In this document: positions 8,774-18,531 of the stretch, in pieces
How positions within the stretch are numbered: the first letter of the stretch is position 1
How the letters are laid out: each line of letters begins with the position of its first letter
Made by a program: the position numbers and the translations under genes
Assembly (NCBI GenBank): GCA_902591275.1
Contig: CACJAC010000005.1
Location: 1 to 53,982, forward strand
DNA from: an uncultured Prochlorococcus sp.
Lineage (GTDB): Bacteria > Cyanobacteriota > Cyanobacteriia > PCC-6307 > Cyanobiaceae
DNA length: 53,982 nucleotides
Direction of reading: 5' to 3'
Notes under the pieces: model-generated
Seen by the model: only the letters and a program-made list of their open reading frames with translations
Told to the model about the DNA's origin: nothing
The model's database searches: none

Positions 8774-10630
8774 TTATATATTTGCACCAGCGGCAATCTT
8801 AACAAGTCTTACTACTCCTTTTTCAGTTACTTTTTTTGCAATTTTTATACCCATTTCTTTTGTGTAGGGCTCATTAACAAGTCTTGGCAATCTTTTTAGA
8901 AAAATGTCAATTGAATACCCCGGTACTTTTTGTATAATCTCTAAAAAGTTTCTCAATGGCTCAACATAAACTATAAGGTCACTCAAGTTATTATTTTCGT
9001 TAGTAGTGTTTAATTTAATTGATTGTGGAAGATAATTATTAAAACTCTTCAATATTTTTAGACTAAGTAAATCTATCTGATTTGTTAAACCTTCAACTAT
9101 CTCATTTCTAAGAAATCCTCCATTTGAAGAAAAGAGAAGATTTATAACTTCGTCTAAAAGTTTTTCTAAATCGAGGTTTGTTTGCTTTGCAGCGTTAGAA
9201 AGAAGATCTTCTAAACGATCCCATTTAAATTTTTTATTATCAAAAAGCATTTCTTTAAGGCTTTCCCTTAATTGTGGATCAGGGTCTTCCATTAATCTTC
9301 TCGCAAAATAGGGATAAGCTGCGCCTAATATTTTGAAGTTTGGATCTACGCTTAAAGCTATTCCCTCTAATGTAAGTAATGATCTAATTATAAGAGCATA
9401 ATATGGGGGTAGTCTGAAGGGGAATTTATACATAACACCAGACATATCGTCAGTAACGCTCTTAAAATCCATTTTCGAAACTCCTTGTTCAACGGCGTTA
9501 GTGAAAACATCTTGAAATGCTGGAACAATGGGTTCTAGATTAACTTCCTCTGATAAAAATCCTAATTTTACGAAATCTTGAGACAATTTATCGAAGTTCT
9601 TATTTACTAAGTGGACTACTGCTTGAATTAATCCTGACCTAGATTCTCTGGAAACCTCGCTCATCATTCCAAAATCTAGATAACATAATCTTCCATCTTC
9701 TAAGGCTAATAAATTACCTGGATGCGGGTCTGCATGAAAAAAACCATGTTCTAAAAGCTGTTCTAAACTGCATTGCACCCCTATATCAATCATGTCATCA
9801 GGATTAATTCCTAATTTTTTTACGTCCTCTAAATTTGTTAATTTTGTACCGTCTATCCATTCCATTGCTAAAACTCTTCTTGAAGTTATTTCCTTATAAA
9901 TTTTTGGTACGGCAATCATCTTGTTATGTTTATGCATATCTCTAAATTTTTCTGCATTTGCAGCTTCGTTTAGATAATCCATCTCTTCAAAAACTCTCTT
10001 GCCTAATTCATCAATCAAAGCAACTAGATCACTTCTTATCAATCCGATATTGTTTTTTAGCCAATAAGCAATATTTCTTACAATGTAAAGATCTAAGGTT
10101 ATTTGTTCTCTTAAACCTGGCCGTTGTACTTTTATTGCAACGATTTCTTCATTTTTTAATTTAGCTTTATGCACTTGACCTAAAGAGGCAGCAGAAATTG
10201 GCTCTTTATCAATTTCTAAAAAAATCTCATCTATTTTGTTTCCTAAATCTTCTTCTATTAATTCCATAGCTTTATCGCCATCAAAACCAGGGAGCTGATC
10301 TTGCAATTCAGATAATTCTTCTAGAAGAATACCTGGGATTATATCTGGTCTTGTTGATAAAGCTTGGCCTGCTTTAACAAATGCAGGTCCAAGTTCTACT
10401 AACAAATTTGTTAATTCTCTTGCTCTAAATCTTGCTTGCTCTTCATTTTTCAGTCTTCCAGTTAATTTATCCCATCCAACGGAAAAAATGTAAGCAAAAA
10501 TAGGTAGGAGTGTTTGCCAAAGTCTTTTTAAAAGTCTTTTAGGATTTTTTCTGTATATTTTAGAAATTGTATCTGGATCATAATTTAAGAGTCCAGAGAC
10601 CTCAATAAAATCGGTAAAATCTTCTTTCAT
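8774..10630 (-). CDS. ABC1/UbiB-family atypical kinase
   Basis: A 618-residue member of the ABC1K (UbiB/ADCK) family. The family hallmark KxGQ motif is seen in FVKAGQALSTRPDIIP (about 84-99), the Ala-rich nucleotide loop in SAASLGQVHKA, the ATP-binding lysine in VAIKVQRP, the catalytic segment in HADPHPGNLL and the metal-binding DFG in YLDFGMM. Relatives support quinone synthesis, or in plastids lipid and tocopherol homeostasis; which applies here cannot be told. The C-terminal 150 residues are less conserved and may associate with membranes. It is the first gene of the operon with the DUF1400 gene and thrC and is divergent from recN across a 68-base spacer. Confidence 0.92.
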   Translation of the reverse strand: MKEDFTDFIEVSGLLNYDPDTISKIYRKNPKRLLKRLWQTLLPIFAYIFSVGWDKLTGRLKNEEQARFRARELTNLLVELGPAFVKAGQALSTRPDIIPGILLEELSELQDQLPGFDGDKAMELIEEDLGNKIDEIFLEIDKEPISAASLGQVHKAKLKNEEIVAIKVQRPGLREQITLDLYIVRNIAYWLKNNIGLIRSDLVALIDELGKRVFEEMDYLNEAANAEKFRDMHKHNKMIAVPKIYKEITSRRVLAMEWIDGTKLTNLEDVKKLGINPDDMIDIGVQCSLEQLLEHGFFHADPHPGNLLALEDGRLCYLDFGMMSEVSRESRSGLIQAVVHLVNKNFDKLSQDFVKLGFLSEEVNLEPIVPAFQDVFTNAVEQGVSKMDFKSVTDDMSGVMYKFPFRLPPYYALIIRSLLTLEGIALSVDPNFKILGAAYPYFARRLMEDPDPQLRESLKEMLFDNKKFKWDRLEDLLSNAAKQTNLDLEKLLDEVINLLFSSNGGFLRNEIVEGLTNQIDLLSLKILKSFNNYLPQSIKLNTTNENNNLSDLIVYVEPLRNFLEIIQKVPGYSIDIFLKRLPRLVNEPYTKEMGIKIAKKVTEKGVVRLVKIAAGANI

Positions 10631-10698
10631 AACTTTATATATTTAAAACCTTTATTTTTTTAAAAAAGAAGTTAATTTTTCTATATGGAAGAATTATC

Positions 10699-12378
10699 AT
10701 GTTAATACAACTAAAAATAGAAAATATTGCCTTAATAGAAATTATAGAAATTAATTTCGAAAAAGGTTTGAATATCATTACGGGAGATTCAGGTTCAGGA
10801 AAATCATTAATTCTGGATTCCCTTAATGCTTTATTTGGTGGAACTAATATACCTCTAAAACATTTAATACGTCCAGGAAAAGATTTTTGCTTTATCGAGG
10901 CCATATTTTCTTCTTCTCCCCAAATAAATGATTGGTTAATTGTTAATGGTTTTGAAACAACTTCTTCAGAACTACAAATTAAAAGAAAATCTTATAAAAA
11001 AAATAATAAAATTTTATCCAAATATAGCGTTAATAATTTGTCAATAAATAGACAATCATTAGAAAAACTTGGACGATTTTTAATTGATTTTGCAGGTCAA
11101 TCCGACACTTTTATATTTGATTCTTTAGATAAGAGAAGATTAATTATTGATGACTTATGTTCCCAAGAATCAAGAGATACTAGCGAAAGGATTAAAAGTA
11201 TATGGGGAGAAACTAAAGTTTTAGAAGGATTAATGCATGAAAAAATAGAATTTTCTAGGAATCAAAAAGAAAAAAACTTGGCAATTAAGCACATGTTGAA
11301 GAGTTTAGAAGAAGCTGATTTAAATTCAAGTGAAGAAATTTTAGAATTAGAGTTATTAGAAAATAAATTAGTAAATAATCTAGAAATTAATAATTCAATT
11401 AAATCATCATTAGAAAACTTAAACAATTTCAGTCATGATGAACCGTCAGTAACTTCTTTTATCAATCAATCACTAAAGATTTTAAATAAAACAGCAGATT
11501 TCGATCTAAAGATTCAAAAATTTAGAGAGAAGTTATTAAATATTCATGCTGATGTTGAAGATTTAATTTTTGATTTAAAATCTTATTTGCAAGAAATAGA
11601 AAATTATGAATCTAATCTTCCAGAAATACAAGAAAGATTATTCTTTTTAAAAAACTTAGAGAGAACTTTTTCATTGGATCTAACTCAATTAATTGAGAAG
11701 CGCGATCAATTAAAAACGTATTTTCAACAAAATGATCAAGGTAATGAGATTTCCATGATTAAAGCTCAAATTGAGAATTTACAGAGTAATCTAAATTCTT
11801 TATTTGTTATTCAATCTACTGAAAGAAAAAAAATTGCTAAACAGTTACAAATTTCAGTAATGTCAATTTTAAGCAATCTAGGTTTAGAAAATGCAAACTT
11901 TTCAATTCAATTTTCTGAGTGCAAGCCTTCTGGCGATGGAACTGACGATATAAATTTTTTGTTTTCGGCTAATCCTGATCAGAAGCTTGCTACATTATCA
12001 AATGTTATTTCTGGCGGAGAAATGTCAAGATTCTTGTTAGCTATTAAATCAAGTATTTCTAAAAAACCCAATACTTTCTTTTTAGATGAAATTGATAGTG
12101 GTTTAAGTGGTAAATCTCTATTTTCTTTGGTGGAGCTTATAAAAGAAATTTCTAAAAATCAACAAGTCTTATGTATTACACATCAGCCATTTCTCGCTGC
12201 AGCGGGATCAGCTCATTTCAAAGTTAATAAAAACGTAATTAATGGAATAACTTTTACTTCAATAGCAAAACTAACTACAAAAAATCAAAGAAAAAATGAA
12301 CTAATAGAACTTATAGGTGGAGGTTCATGCGAAGTAAACGAATATGCTTCTAGACTTCTTGATCGCTCAGCTGCGTAA
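10699..12378 (+). CDS. recN: DNA repair protein RecN
   Basis: SMC-like ATPase acting in double-strand-break repair. The 559-residue protein has Walker A GDSGSGKS at 29-36, a long central coiled-coil region rich in Glu, Lys and Asn (about 160-380), the ABC signature ISGGEMSRFLLAIK (about 437-450) and Walker B FFLDEIDSGLSG (about 460). ATG at 10699 follows GGAAG at a suitable distance. In enteric bacteria recN is an SOS gene; I saw no cyanobacterial-type LexA box in the 68 bases upstream. It precedes uvrA on the same strand by 54 bases. Confidence 0.95.
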   Translation: MLIQLKIENIALIEIIEINFEKGLNIITGDSGSGKSLILDSLNALFGGTNIPLKHLIRPGKDFCFIEAIFSSSPQINDWLIVNGFETTSSELQIKRKSYKKNNKILSKYSVNNLSINRQSLEKLGRFLIDFAGQSDTFIFDSLDKRRLIIDDLCSQESRDTSERIKSIWGETKVLEGLMHEKIEFSRNQKEKNLAIKHMLKSLEEADLNSSEEILELELLENKLVNNLEINNSIKSSLENLNNFSHDEPSVTSFINQSLKILNKTADFDLKIQKFREKLLNIHADVEDLIFDLKSYLQEIENYESNLPEIQERLFFLKNLERTFSLDLTQLIEKRDQLKTYFQQNDQGNEISMIKAQIENLQSNLNSLFVIQSTERKKIAKQLQISVMSILSNLGLENANFSIQFSECKPSGDGTDDINFLFSANPDQKLATLSNVISGGEMSRFLLAIKSSISKKPNTFFLDEIDSGLSGKSLFSLVELIKEISKNQQVLCITHQPFLAAAGSAHFKVNKNVINGITFTSIAKLTTKNQRKNELIELIGGGSCEVNEYASRLLDRSAA

Positions 12379-12395
12379 AATAAAAAAAATTCTAC

Positions 12396-12401
12396 TATAA
12401 T
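12396..12401 (+). promoter_or_regulatory. Putative -10 element of uvrA
   Basis: A perfect TATAAT hexamer lies 31 bases before the uvrA ATG in the recN-uvrA spacer. No convincing -35 box is visible at the right distance, so uvrA may have its own weak promoter or depend partly on recN read-through. Confidence 0.35.
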
Positions 12402-12432
12402 AACCTTTTTAAATCATATTTTAGATTTAAAC

Positions 12433-15336
12433 ATGGTTAATAAAGTCGATAGTAGTTTTGGAGAAGATAACTCAATTAATATTAGGGGGGCTCGTCAGCA
12501 TAATTTAAAAAATATTGATCTTTCTCTACCTAGGAATAAATTTATAGTTTTTACAGGTGTGAGTGGAAGTGGTAAAAGTTCTCTGGCTTTTGATACTATT
12601 TTTGCTGAAGGTCAAAGAAGATACGTTGAGAGTCTTTCAGCATACGCAAGGCAATTTTTGGGTCAAGTAGATAAACCAGATGTTGACAATATTGAAGGTT
12701 TATCGCCTGCTATTTCAATTGATCAAAAATCTACAAGTCATAATCCTCGATCAACAGTTGGAACAGTAACGGAAATACAAGATTATTTAAGATTATTGTT
12801 TGGTCGTGCTGGTGAGCCTCATTGTCACCATTGTGGGATTCCAATTGCGCCTCAAACAATTGATGAAATGGTGGATCAAATTCTTCTTTTACCAGAAGGA
12901 ACAAGGTACCAATTGTTGGCTCCTGTTGTAAGAGGTAAGAAAGGAACACATACAAAATTAATAAGCGGACTAGCTGCTGAAGGATTTGCTAGGGTAAGAA
13001 TCAATGGAGAGGTAAGAGAACTTGCTGATAGTATTGAATTAGATAAAAATCAAATTCATAATATTGAGGTAGTAGTAGATAGATTAATTGCAAGAGAAGG
13101 CATACAAGAAAGATTAAATGATTCTCTACAAACTTGTCTAAAAAGAGGGGATGGCTTAGCAATTGTAGAAGTTGTTCCAAAAAAAGGAGAAAACTTACCT
13201 TCTAATTTAGAAAGAGAAAAACTTTACTCAGAAAATTATGCATGTCCTGTACATGGATCTATCGTTGAAGAACTTTCTCCTAGATTATTTTCTTTTAATA
13301 GCCCATATGGGGCCTGTCCAGATTGTCATGGGATAGGTTATTTAAAAAAGTTTACTGCGGATAGAGTTATACCTGATAAAACATTACCTGTTTATGCTGC
13401 AATAGCTCCTTGGAGTGAAAAAGATAATACTTATTACTTCTCTTTACTTTATTCTGTAGGACAAGCTTATGGTTTTGAATTAAAAACTCCTTGGAAAGAT
13501 TTAAGTGACTTGCAAAAAAAAGTTCTACTTTTGGGATCAGATAAACCAATATTAATCCAAGCTGATAGTCGTTTTAAAACTTCTAGTGGTTTTGAAAGAC
13601 CTTTTGAGGGGATTTTGCCAATATTAGAAAGGCAATTGAATGAAGCCAATGGAGAATCAGTTAAACAAAAATTAGAAAAGTATCTAGAATTAGTTCCCTG
13701 TAAGACATGTTCTGGAAAAAGATTAAGACCTGAGGCTTTGGCAGTTAAACTTGGTCCATACAACATTACTGATTTAACTTCTATAAGCGTTTCTGAAACC
13801 CTAAATCACGTAGAGCGCATCATGGGCTTAGGTAAGACAAAGAAAGAAAATATATCTTTATCAGAAAAACAAAAGCAGATAGGTGAATTGGTTTTAAAAG
13901 AGATTCGTTTACGTTTGAAATTTTTAATTAATGTAGGTTTAGATTATTTGACTTTAGATAGACCAGCTATGACTTTGTCTGGTGGTGAGGCTCAGCGTAT
14001 TAGATTGGCTACACAAATAGGTGCAGGTCTTACTGGCGTTTTATATGTATTAGATGAACCAAGTATTGGTTTGCATCAGAGAGACAACGACAGATTATTA
14101 GAAACATTAAAAAGCTTAAGAGACTTGGGAAATACTTTGGTTGTCGTTGAACATGATGAAGATACTATGAAATCCGCAGATTATTTAGTTGATATTGGTC
14201 CAGGGGCAGGTGTTTATGGTGGGGAAATTATTGCTAAAGGATCTTATCAAGATGTCTTAAATTCAGAAAAGTCATTAACTGGAGCTTATCTTAGTGGTAG
14301 GAAATCGATTCCTACTCCAAAAGAACGTAGATCATCTGTAAAAAAAAGTTTAATTTTAAATAATTGCTCTAAAAATAATTTAAAAAATATTTCTGTTGAA
14401 TTTCCTTTAGGAAGATTAGTTTCTGTAACTGGTGTGAGTGGAAGTGGAAAGAGCACTTTGATAAATGAATTACTTCATCCTGCATTATGTCATTCTCTTG
14501 GATTAAAAGTCCCTTTTCCTCAAGGTGTAAAAGAGTTAAAGGGGATAAAGGCAATTGATAAAGTTATCGTTATTGATCAATCTCCAATAGGAAGAACTCC
14601 AAGATCAAATCCTGCTACATATACTGGTGCTTTTGATCCTATAAGGCAGATATTTACTGCCACAGTAGAAGCAAAGGCAAGAGGTTATCAGGCTGGTCAA
14701 TTTAGCTTTAATGTGAAAGGAGGAAGATGCGAAGCTTGTAAAGGTCAGGGAGTCAATGTAATTGAAATGAATTTTCTACCTGATGTGTATGTTCAATGTG
14801 AAGTATGTAAAGGAGCTCGTTTTAATAGGGAAACTCTTCAGGTGAAATATAAAGGTTTTAATATATCTGATGTTTTAGAGATGACTGTTGAACAAGCTGC
14901 AGAAACTTTTTCTGCCATACCTCAAGCTGCTGATAGATTATCTACATTGGTTGATGTTGGCTTAGGATATGTCAAATTAGGCCAGCCAGCTCCTACATTA
15001 TCTGGTGGAGAGGCTCAAAGAGTTAAGTTAGCCACGGAATTGTCAAAAAGAGCTACTGGAAAAACTTTATATTTGATTGATGAACCAACTACTGGGTTAA
15101 GTTTTTATGATGTTCATAAATTAATGGATGTAATACAACGTTTGGTAGATAAAGGTAATTCAGTAATTGTTATTGAACATAATTTAGATGTTATTAGATG
15201 TTCAGATTGGATTATCGATTTAGGACCTGATGGAGGGGATAAAGGAGGAGAAATCATTGCAGAAGGTATTCCCGAGGATGTAGCTAAAAATCCTACAAGT
15301 CATACAGCAAAATATCTTAAAAAGGTTCTGAAATAA
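12433..15336 (+). CDS. uvrA: Excinuclease ABC subunit A
   Basis: Damage-recognition ATPase of nucleotide excision repair; acts with UvrB, UvrC and UvrD (not in window). The 967-residue length is normal. Two ABC ATPase halves are visible: Walker A GVSGSGKSS (about 42-50) and GVSGSGKST (about 670), with signatures LSGGEAQRIRLA and LSGGEAQRVKLA and Walker B VLDEPS and LIDEPT. Zinc-binding cysteine clusters are intact: HCHHCG (about 132), CPVHG with CPDC (about 272-300) and CEAC/CEVC (about 767-793). A strongly expressed UV defence gene is expected in a surface-ocean phototroph. Confidence 0.98.
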   Translation: MVNKVDSSFGEDNSINIRGARQHNLKNIDLSLPRNKFIVFTGVSGSGKSSLAFDTIFAEGQRRYVESLSAYARQFLGQVDKPDVDNIEGLSPAISIDQKSTSHNPRSTVGTVTEIQDYLRLLFGRAGEPHCHHCGIPIAPQTIDEMVDQILLLPEGTRYQLLAPVVRGKKGTHTKLISGLAAEGFARVRINGEVRELADSIELDKNQIHNIEVVVDRLIAREGIQERLNDSLQTCLKRGDGLAIVEVVPKKGENLPSNLEREKLYSENYACPVHGSIVEELSPRLFSFNSPYGACPDCHGIGYLKKFTADRVIPDKTLPVYAAIAPWSEKDNTYYFSLLYSVGQAYGFELKTPWKDLSDLQKKVLLLGSDKPILIQADSRFKTSSGFERPFEGILPILERQLNEANGESVKQKLEKYLELVPCKTCSGKRLRPEALAVKLGPYNITDLTSISVSETLNHVERIMGLGKTKKENISLSEKQKQIGELVLKEIRLRLKFLINVGLDYLTLDRPAMTLSGGEAQRIRLATQIGAGLTGVLYVLDEPSIGLHQRDNDRLLETLKSLRDLGNTLVVVEHDEDTMKSADYLVDIGPGAGVYGGEIIAKGSYQDVLNSEKSLTGAYLSGRKSIPTPKERRSSVKKSLILNNCSKNNLKNISVEFPLGRLVSVTGVSGSGKSTLINELLHPALCHSLGLKVPFPQGVKELKGIKAIDKVIVIDQSPIGRTPRSNPATYTGAFDPIRQIFTATVEAKARGYQAGQFSFNVKGGRCEACKGQGVNVIEMNFLPDVYVQCEVCKGARFNRETLQVKYKGFNISDVLEMTVEQAAETFSAIPQAADRLSTLVDVGLGYVKLGQPAPTLSGGEAQRVKLATELSKRATGKTLYLIDEPTTGLSFYDVHKLMDVIQRLVDKGNSVIVIEHNLDVIRCSDWIIDLGPDGGDKGGEIIAEGIPEDVAKNPTSHTAKYLKKVLK

Positions 15337-15523
15337 GAAAAGTCTTGTTGTATTTCTTTTTATTTTAATTATTTCAGCAATATGAAATTCTTTTTTAAAG
15401 GGGCATAAAACTACTCCATAACTGCTTTTTTGAAAACTTTCATATAAAAAAATTTTAAAATCATAATGCTTTCTTAATATTTCCTTAGAAAATTCAGCTT
15501 ATTTGTATTAAAGGCCGTTGATC

Positions 15524-15528
15524 GGAGG
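15524..15528 (+). promoter_or_regulatory. Strong ribosome binding site for sucrose-phosphate synthase
   Basis: GGAGG sits nine bases before the ATG at 15538. Clear Shine-Dalgarno sequences are uncommon in this window, so this one fixes the start. The 201-base spacer upstream (15337-15537) holds no other gene I can support. Confidence 0.6.
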
Positions 15529-15537
15529 TTTTACTGA

Positions 15538-16947
15538 ATGAGGTTGAAATTTTTACATTTACATTTACATGGTCTTATACGTTCTAAAAATCTTGAGTTA
15601 GGCAGGGATGCAGATACAGGAGGGCAAACACAATACGTTTTAGAATTAATTAAAAGCTTGGCTAATATTTCAGAAGTTGATCAAGTAGATTTAGTTACTC
15701 GTTTAATAAACGATCCTAAAGTAGATGATGAATATTCTCAAGAAGAAGAATTTGTAGAACCTGGAGTGAGAATTTTAAGATTCAAATTTGGACCTAATAA
15801 ATATTTAAGAAAGGAATTGCTTTGGCCTTATTTAGATCATTTAACTGAAAGACTGATTTCTTACTATAAAAAAAACAAAAAGCCTAATTTCATTCATGCA
15901 CATTATGCAGATGCTGGATATGTAGGAGTTAAACTAAGTAAATCCTTAAACGTTCCTCTTATTTTTACTGGTCATTCTTTAGGAAGAGAGAAAAAAAGGA
16001 AATTGCTTGATACTGGTTTAAAAAATAATCAAATCGAAAAACTTTATTCTATAAGTAAAAGAATTGAAGCAGAAGAAAAAGCATTGAAGTCTGCAGATAT
16101 TGTTGTTACAAGCACTAAACAAGAATCAGTGTATCAATATTCCCAATATTCTTCTTTTTCACCTCACAAAGCTAAAGTTATTCCTCCTGGTGTTGATCAT
16201 AATAAATTTCACCATATTCACTCCACAACCGAGACAGCCGAAATTGATAACATGATGAAACCTTTTCTAAAGGATTCTACTAAACCTCCATTTTTAACTA
16301 TTTCTAGAGCTGTACGAAGAAAAAATATTCCATCTTTGATTGAAGCATATGGAAGATCTGAAAAATTAAAAAGAAAAACTAATTTAATTCTGATATTAGG
16401 TTGTAGAGAGAATACTTCAAAACTTGACCCTCAACAAAAAGATGTTTTCAATAATATTTTTGAAACAATTGATAAATATAATTTGTATGGAAAGGTAGCT
16501 TATCCAAAAAAACATCTTCCAAGTCAGATTCCTGCTTTATATAGGTGGGCTGCTAGCAGAGGTGGTGTATTTGTAAATCCAGCTTTAACAGAGCCTTTTG
16601 GTTTAACTCTTCTTGAAGCTTCTTCATGTGGATTGCCAATAATATCAACAAATGATGGAGGGCCAAAAGAAATTCGTTCAAAATGTGAAAATGGACTTCT
16701 AGTAGATGTTACTGATATTAATGAGTTGAAAGTTATTCTTGAAAAAGGAATATCAAACAATAATCAGTGGAAAATATGGAGCAGAAATGGAATTGACGGT
16801 GTTAACAGGCACTTTAGTTGGAACACTCATGTACGCAGTTATTTATCAGTACTTACTGAAGAATTTTCAAGATTAAATAGTTATTCTTCATCTGACATTA
16901 AACAAAGTTGTTTAAAAGGGACTTCCTCACTTATAAAACCCCATTGA
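15538..16947 (+). CDS. spsA: Sucrose-phosphate synthase, glycosyltransferase domain only
   Basis: Makes sucrose-6-phosphate from a nucleotide-glucose and fructose-6-phosphate; sucrose is a compatible solute in marine picocyanobacteria. The GT-B fold is recognised from the N-terminal LGRDADTGGQTQYVLEL (about 21-37), HAHYADAGYVG, FTGHSLGREK, the PPGVDHNKF segment and the C-terminal donor site ALTEPFGLTLLEASSCGLPIISTNDGGP. At 469 residues it lacks the phosphatase-like C-terminal domain found in the roughly 700-residue enzymes of Synechocystis-type cyanobacteria; no separate sucrose-phosphate phosphatase lies nearby. The last 22 codons run antisense over the end of the convergent 81-residue gene. 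Confidence 0.9.
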   Translation: MRLKFLHLHLHGLIRSKNLELGRDADTGGQTQYVLELIKSLANISEVDQVDLVTRLINDPKVDDEYSQEEEFVEPGVRILRFKFGPNKYLRKELLWPYLDHLTERLISYYKKNKKPNFIHAHYADAGYVGVKLSKSLNVPLIFTGHSLGREKKRKLLDTGLKNNQIEKLYSISKRIEAEEKALKSADIVVTSTKQESVYQYSQYSSFSPHKAKVIPPGVDHNKFHHIHSTTETAEIDNMMKPFLKDSTKPPFLTISRAVRRKNIPSLIEAYGRSEKLKRKTNLILILGCRENTSKLDPQQKDVFNNIFETIDKYNLYGKVAYPKKHLPSQIPALYRWAASRGGVFVNPALTEPFGLTLLEASSCGLPIISTNDGGPKEIRSKCENGLLVDVTDINELKVILEKGISNNNQWKIWSRNGIDGVNRHFSWNTHVRSYLSVLTEEFSRLNSYSSSDIKQSCLKGTSSLIKPH

Positions 16948-17126
16948 TCGAAAACCTCAGGATCAGGGTGAAGAATGAGTTGATTATTTTGAGTTTTCTT
17001 TAGTTTAAAGCCTTTCTTAGATAGTTTTTTCATTAAGTTAGCAGTTTCTTCAAATCTTGATGCCATTGCATCAAGACTTGAGCAATCATTTGTTAACCCA
17101 TTATCTTTCCATGTAAAAAAATTCAT
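16881..17126 (-). CDS. Conserved-looking 81-residue protein downstream of mraY
   Basis: A small soluble protein with no family I can name with confidence. Residues 21-60 look like a compact alpha/beta unit (ETANLMKKLSKKGFKLKK followed by QNNQLILHPDPEVFDQWGF), which has normal coding character. It starts ten bases after the mraY stop on the same strand, so it is probably in the mraY transcript. Its 3' end overlaps the convergent sucrose-phosphate synthase gene by 67 bases. I judge it real because of the composition and spacing, not because of a recognised homologue. Confidence 0.62.
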   Translation of the reverse strand: MNFFTWKDNGLTNDCSSLDAMASRFEETANLMKKLSKKGFKLKKTQNNQLILHPDPEVFDQWGFISEEVPFKQLCLMSDEE

Positions 17127-17136
17127 AACAAATTTT

Positions 17137-18213
17137 TTAAAGATTGATTTTTAAAACTATACCTAAAATTACAAGGAAAATGTTGATTTTCCAAAAATTT
17201 TCAACTATTTTTTGTTCCTTCACTCCTATAAGTTCAAAGTGGTGGTGTAGTGGAGCCATTAAAAATATGCGTTTACCTCTATGAAATAATTTTTTTGTAA
17301 TTTTAAAAAACCCTACTTGAATCATTACTGATAAAGATTCAATGATAAATATTCCTGAGAAAATAGATAAGGTAAAAATGCTATTGGTTAATAATGCTAT
17401 AGAACCCATAATTGCTCCTATACTTAGAGATCCTGTGTCACCCATAAATATTTTTGCAGGATAACTATTGTACTTGAGAAAACCTAAGCATATGCCGGAC
17501 ATCGAAAAACATAAAATGCTAAAAACGAAAAGTTCTTGCTGTTCTTTCAGTAATATTTCTGTTCCTAATCCATAAAAGACAATCCCACTGCATCCAGCGG
17601 CTAATCCATCTAGTCCATCAGTCAAATTTACTGAATTACTTATGCCAACAAGTACTAAAAAAGAAACTGGCAATATGAAAATATTCATATTTATTCCCCA
17701 GGAGTCAGAAACTGTTATTAATGGACTGATTAAATTTTTTTCGTAGGCTAACAATATAAAAATTATTGAGATGACACTTTGTAAGATTAATTTCTCTTTT
17801 GTTTTTAAACCTGTGTTCTCTTTTTTTTTAATACTTAAATAATCATCTAAAAATCCTGTAATAAAGAAACCAAAAATAGTAAGTAATAAAAGAAATAATT
17901 TTAGAGAACCTAAATTAATAGTTATTATCAAAAGCAAAATTAAAAATGGTATTATCATAAAAATCCCACCCATTGTTGGGGTATCACTTTTTTTAAAGTG
18001 ATTAGCTGGGCCTTCATTCCTAATATTTTGAAGTAAATGTAATTTTTTGATAATCTTTAGACCATTTTTTGTTGTAAAAATAGAAATAAAGAAGAATAAT
18101 ATGTAAACTCCTGCAAAAATAAAATTATTAAAAAAATAGCAGGTAAATATTAAAGCAAAAGTAATTAATATAAATAATGATTTAAAGTTAAACTTTTTAA
18201 TCTTCCCAATCAT
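17137..18213 (-). CDS. mraY: Phospho-N-acetylmuramoyl-pentapeptide transferase
   Basis: Integral membrane enzyme that forms lipid I from UDP-MurNAc-pentapeptide and undecaprenyl phosphate in peptidoglycan synthesis. The 358-residue protein has about ten hydrophobic segments and the family motifs: DTPTMGG (about 77-83), FLDDYLS, the catalytic NLTDGLDGLAAG (about 196-207), FMGDTGSLSIGA (about 256-267) and the C-terminal MAPLHHHFE. The first 17 bases overlap the end of the upstream DUF3134 gene, suggesting translational coupling. Other mur genes are not nearby, so the usual dcw cluster is dispersed here. Confidence 0.97.
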   Translation of the reverse strand: MIGKIKKFNFKSLFILITFALIFTCYFFNNFIFAGVYILFFFISIFTTKNGLKIIKKLHLLQNIRNEGPANHFKKSDTPTMGGIFMIIPFLILLLIITINLGSLKLFLLLLTIFGFFITGFLDDYLSIKKKENTGLKTKEKLILQSVISIIFILLAYEKNLISPLITVSDSWGINMNIFILPVSFLVLVGISNSVNLTDGLDGLAAGCSGIVFYGLGTEILLKEQQELFVFSILCFSMSGICLGFLKYNSYPAKIFMGDTGSLSIGAIMGSIALLTNSIFTLSIFSGIFIIESLSVMIQVGFFKITKKLFHRGKRIFLMAPLHHHFELIGVKEQKIVENFWKINIFLVILGIVLKINL

Positions 18214-18478
18214 CTTCTAATGAAGGATCTTCTTCAGTTTTATAATCTTCCTTTTCTCCCATTAGTGCTGAAAGTTCTTCTTCCTCTATAGTACTAATCT
18301 CTTGGGAATCTCCATCTTTTTCTGCAACGAGTCTACCTGTATTTTCGAGCCAAGATAGTAGATCAGGCTCTTCTCTTAATGGCAACACAGGAGCTGGATC
18401 ATCTCTGTGGTAGCAAGTTAAAGCGGGATTGACTTCGGCAATATCGTCTAATCTAAGTTTTAGTTTGTTTGAATCCAT
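18197..18478 (-). CDS. DUF3134 family cyanobacterial protein
   Basis: A 93-residue acidic protein. The segment NPALTCYHRDDPAPVLPLREEPDLLSW is, from memory, the DUF3134 core found in cyanobacteria; the C-terminal 45 residues are very rich in Glu and Asp. I place the start at MDSNKLKLRL (18478) because the extra upstream residues (MCIIMYYLIYRTLSI) look like untranslated leader and the known family begins near this point. It overlaps mraY by 17 bases. Function unknown; no membrane segment. Confidence 0.75.
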   Translation of the reverse strand: MDSNKLKLRLDDIAEVNPALTCYHRDDPAPVLPLREEPDLLSWLENTGRLVAEKDGDSQEISTIEEEELSALMGEKEDYKTEEDPSLEDDWED

Positions 18479-18531
18479 TATTGATAATGTTCTATATATA
18501 AGATAATACATAATGATGCACACTAAAAACT

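Noticed and set aside
10635-10904. Minus-strand open frame opposite the start of recN
   Set aside because: It lies almost wholly antisense to a clear RecN N terminus including the Walker A motif, has no recognisable domain and looks like a shadow.
10631-12432. SOS (LexA) boxes at recN and uvrA
   Set aside because: I looked for RGTAC-N4-GTWC-type dyads in the spacers before both genes and saw none.
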